A stretch of DNA of 64,000 nt from Calothrix sp. NIES-4105 (GTDB lineage: Bacteria; Cyanobacteriota; Cyanobacteriia; Cyanobacteriales; Nostocaceae), in the NCBI RefSeq assembly GCF_002368415.1, contig NZ_AP018290.1, positions 1,863,470-1,927,469 on the forward strand. The letters run 5' to 3'. How positions within the stretch are numbered: the first letter of the stretch is position 1; each line of letters opens with the position of its first letter. The position numbers and the translations under genes were made by a program. The notes under the pieces are model-generated. The model ran no database searches. It was given only the letters and a program-made list of their open reading frames with translations, and was not told the DNA's origin. Below, piece by piece: positions 61,487 to 64,000 of this stretch.

Positions 61487-62695
61487 ATGCTGTACCGAAG
61501 ATTTGGAAGAACTGAGTTACAAATGCCTGTGTTCTCGTGTGGTGGGATGCGATACCAGTTTAAATGGCAGGATGTCCCACAGTCACAGGTTCCTCGTGAT
61601 AACCAAGCTAATCTCGAAGCGACTATTAAGCGTTCGTTTGAGTTTGGAATTAATCATATTGAAACTGCGCGCGGTTACGGTAGTTCAGAAATGCAGCTTG
61701 GTAAAATTCTGCCGACTCTACCGCGCGCTCAACTGATTGTCCAAACGAAAGTGGGGCCTGCTGCAAACCCGAAAGATTTTGCGAGCGACTTCGACAAGTC
61801 TCTCAAATATTTAAATTTGGATTATGTAGATTTACTGAGCATTCACGGTATTAATAATTCTGAAACCTTCCATAACAGCGTTCGTCCAGGTGGCTGTTTG
61901 GATGTCGCACGTAAACTCCAAGCCATCGGCAAAGTTAGATTTATTGGTTTTTCTACTCACGGCGCCTGCGATACTATTGTTCAAGCGATTGAAACAAATT
62001 ACTTCGATTACGTTAATTTACATTGGTACTATATTAATCAAAACAATTGGCGTGCAATAGAAGCTGCTACACGTCATGATATGGGGGTGTTTATTATCAG
62101 TCCATCTGACAAAGGTGGCAAGTTATACAGTCCCCCACCTAAATTAGAACAGCTTTGTGCGCCGTTAAGTCCGATGGTGTTTAACGACTTGTTTTGTTTG
62201 AGTCACCCGCAAGTGCATACTCTTAGTTTAGGCGCCGCAAAACCAAGTGATTTTGATGAACATCTAAAGGTACTAGATTTAATTGAGCAAGCTTCAGAGA
62301 TTTTACCGCCTATATTGGAAAGATTAGAGATTGAAGCTGTAAAAACTTTGGGTGAAGAATGGGCAAAAACTTGGCATGTGAATTTACCAAACTATGAACA
62401 AACGCCCGGTCATATAAATATACCCGTAATTTTATGGCTACGAAACTTAGCTGTTGCCTATGATATGGTAGATTATGCCAAGATGCGGTATAACTTGCTT
62501 GGTAATGGTGGTCATTGGTTTCCTGGCGCCAAAGCTGATCAAGTTGGAAAATTTGATCTTCGTGAGTGTCTGGTTAAAAGTCCTCATGCTGATGTAATTC
62601 CTGATGTTCTAGCCCAAGCACATGATTTGTTGGGTGGGGAAACGGTAAAAAGATTGGGCAACGGTACCACTCCTGTAACGGATAGGTTACTTTAA
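61487..62695 (+). CDS. Aldo/keto reductase family protein
   Basis: The 402-residue protein starts 'MLYRRFGRTELQMPVFSCGGM' (the usual AKR front), and contains 'GINHIETARGYGSSEMQLGKIL' with the catalytic Asp-to-Glu/Tyr region, 'IVQTKVGP' with the catalytic Lys, and 'VDLLSIHGIN'. The C-terminal 100 residues ('LEIEAVKTLGEEWAKTWHVNLP...') are longer than in the minimal family and include a helix pair. It presumably reduces a carbonyl with NADPH; the substrate is unknown. 'FYW'-type aromatic residues line the pocket. Confidence 0.88.
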   Translation: MLYRRFGRTELQMPVFSCGGMRYQFKWQDVPQSQVPRDNQANLEATIKRSFEFGINHIETARGYGSSEMQLGKILPTLPRAQLIVQTKVGPAANPKDFASDFDKSLKYLNLDYVDLLSIHGINNSETFHNSVRPGGCLDVARKLQAIGKVRFIGFSTHGACDTIVQAIETNYFDYVNLHWYYINQNNWRAIEAATRHDMGVFIISPSDKGGKLYSPPPKLEQLCAPLSPMVFNDLFCLSHPQVHTLSLGAAKPSDFDEHLKVLDLIEQASEILPPILERLEIEAVKTLGEEWAKTWHVNLPNYEQTPGHINIPVILWLRNLAVAYDMVDYAKMRYNLLGNGGHWFPGAKADQVGKFDLRECLVKSPHADVIPDVLAQAHDLLGGETVKRLGNGTTPVTDRLL

Positions 62696-62731
62696 ATAAC
62701 AAGATTTTGTTTGTAACCAACAACTCATCCG

Positions 62732-63970
62732 TTACATCCGTTGATCATCCGTTGCGAGTTCTAATAATTTTTGTCTAACGGTATTAAAAAAGTTTTCGTT
62801 GGTTAATAGCTTATACAAGAAGGCTTGATGAAGGTAATTTTGTACTAAACTAAACCAGGCACCTGCTGGGATGTTTTCTATAAATAATGCTGCAACGTGC
62901 GCGTTTGGTGCTTTGATTGGTTTGATGTACCATGCTTCTGTAAGAATACCTGCTAAACTTCCATTTTTGGCACCGAATGTGTCTAGTTCTTGTTGGTTAT
63001 TAGGAAATTCCATTGTCCATTCTAGGTATTGACGCATAATTTTGTCGGCAGATGGAGAAATTAGTAAGCCACGATATACTCTTTCCATGATTTGAGCATA
63101 GCCGTTGGCAGTACCTTTTCCGTTTAATGCTTGCGCCATTGCTTGCTGTTCTTTTGATGTTAACCACTGTTGGGATGTAATGTGCTTTATTTGTTTATTG
63201 CGAAATTCTTCTGAATGGTGCCATATTTCTGTCCAGCGGTAAACTTCTTCTATGTAAGTGCTGTGTGATGCTTGATACTTACTTAGTCTTTGAGTTGGAG
63301 TATCTGTAAATGTGTGATTACTCCAGGTTAATATTTGCCCAATTATAGGCGCCGGGACATCTTGATTTTTAAGGTTTAATCCTGAAACTAGATTTTCTAA
63401 ATTGTTGCGTCCTAAGCGTAAGATTAAGTAGTCGGTGGCAGCGTTATCACTATACCTAATCATTGCTCTAGGAATATGGCGCAATTCGACTTGATTGTTT
63501 GAATTTATATATTGCTTTTGCCTAAACTCGGTGATTGCACTTGGATGAGCATCTCCATCGGTACGTGGTAAGTAATATAAGTCAATTTCATCAAGATTGA
63601 TTAATTCATCTGGTGATAGTATTGCATTTTCTACCTGACGCGCGTATTCTGCTAGTACTAAAATCTTTATTGTTGATGCTAATGGTCTTTGAATGTCAGC
63701 ATTATAAAAAATTTCTTCTGAATCTCCAATATTGCGTGCAACAAGTGATACATCATTCGGATGAGTAATTATATATTCAAGCATATCTTCAGGCGTTTTA
63801 AGTTGTAATGCCCATTCTTTACCTTCAGATATGACGCTAAAGATATCAAATATACTAAGTATTGCTTGTTTTTGCCCAAAAATCACAATAGAAAGTAAGC
63901 TAATTATCAAAATTGTGCCAATTAACCAGTTTAGATTTTGAATAAAGTTTATATTTATCAAATAAATCAT
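62732..63970 (-). CDS. Class A beta-lactamase-related serine hydrolase
   Basis: The 412-residue protein has an N-terminal transmembrane/signal segment ('LIGTILIISLLSIVIFG'), then the penicillin-binding fold with 'ASTIK' (S-x-x-K, residue 99), 'YSDNAATDYL' (S-D-N, about 174) and 'KNG' in place of K-T-G. The order and spacing match PF13354-type enzymes. It may be an envelope hydrolase or transpeptidase relative rather than a true lactamase, since the K-N-G change is unusual. The start lies 30 bases from the window end. Confidence 0.82.
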   Translation of the reverse strand: MIYLININFIQNLNWLIGTILIISLLSIVIFGQKQAILSIFDIFSVISEGKEWALQLKTPEDMLEYIITHPNDVSLVARNIGDSEEIFYNADIQRPLASTIKILVLAEYARQVENAILSPDELINLDEIDLYYLPRTDGDAHPSAITEFRQKQYINSNNQVELRHIPRAMIRYSDNAATDYLILRLGRNNLENLVSGLNLKNQDVPAPIIGQILTWSNHTFTDTPTQRLSKYQASHSTYIEEVYRWTEIWHHSEEFRNKQIKHITSQQWLTSKEQQAMAQALNGKGTANGYAQIMERVYRGLLISPSADKIMRQYLEWTMEFPNNQQELDTFGAKNGSLAGILTEAWYIKPIKAPNAHVAALFIENIPAGAWFSLVQNYLHQAFLYKLLTNENFFNTVRQKLLELATDDQRM

Positions 63971-64000
63971 AATACTGTTCCAAGTACATGTAATTTATAA

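Overview
The window looks like chromosomal DNA of a filamentous, probably heterocyst-forming cyanobacterium (order Nostocales by gene content; the genus cannot be fixed from this sequence alone). The signs are a sucrose synthase (SusA), a carotenoid cleavage oxygenase, DUF1517 and DUF4359 proteins, SLH-domain and haemagglutinin-type surface proteins, Hanks-type kinases fused to WD40 propellers, NB-ARC ATPases, and heptanucleotide short tandem repeats (CTCAGCA, CCTAACT) of the STRR kind. Base composition is AT-rich. The usual cyanobacterial HIP1 octamer (GCGATCGC) was not found, while the hexamer GGCGCC occurs about 90 times by eye, mostly inside genes, which looks like a clade-specific replacement for HIP1.

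Layout. 0-7.5 kb: 3' part of a zinc metalloprotease, a secreted WD40 propeller, a ribbon-helix-helix protein, a DNA-binding protein with a 27-bp palindrome inside its gene, a DUF1517 protein, a pentapeptide/TPR protein and a DUF4359 protein. 7.5-13.8 kb: tRNA-His, a 38-aa one-helix membrane protein, sucrose synthase, a large haemagglutinin-type exoprotein and a peptidoglycan-binding protein. 14-24 kb: a housekeeping block with tRNA-Leu(CAA) overlapping an M48 protease gene, murA, tRNA-Leu(CAG), an rRNA methyltransferase, era, an aspartoacylase-like deacylase, a histidine phosphatase and a carotenoid oxygenase. 24-34 kb: a C39-like protease, two kinase-WD40 receptors and a secreted WD40 protein, then an island of small and broken genes (P-loop/TPR remnant, toxin-antitoxin pair, NTF2-like protein, a frameshifted gene). 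34-39.8 kb: a truncated E1-like (ThiF/MoeB) gene divergent from two tandem Fic proteins, a third Fic remnant, a Uma2 nuclease and another kinase. 40-47.3 kb: GH57 glycosidase, Nfu iron-sulfur scaffold, a GAF histidine kinase and lepA. 47.5-59 kb: an accessory region with an orphan toxin/immunity module, an operon of small secreted proteins, two copies of a MITE-like palindromic element with target duplications, an M48 protease, a kinase-WD40 pseudogene and two NB-ARC STAND ATPases, the second apparently decaying. 59-64 kb: SLH protein, rpiA, an aldo/keto reductase and a beta-lactamase-fold hydrolase.

Taken together, stable core genes (tRNAs, murA, era, lepA, rpiA, nfu) alternate with fast-evolving signalling, conflict and surface genes that carry deletions, frameshifts and repeat insertions. 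The observations most worth following are the GGCGCC iteration, the MITE-like element, the Fic/E1-like neighbourhood and its remnants, the toxin/immunity module, and the NB-ARC protein whose Walker motifs are both altered. No CRISPR array, rRNA gene, transposase or complete known defence system was seen.
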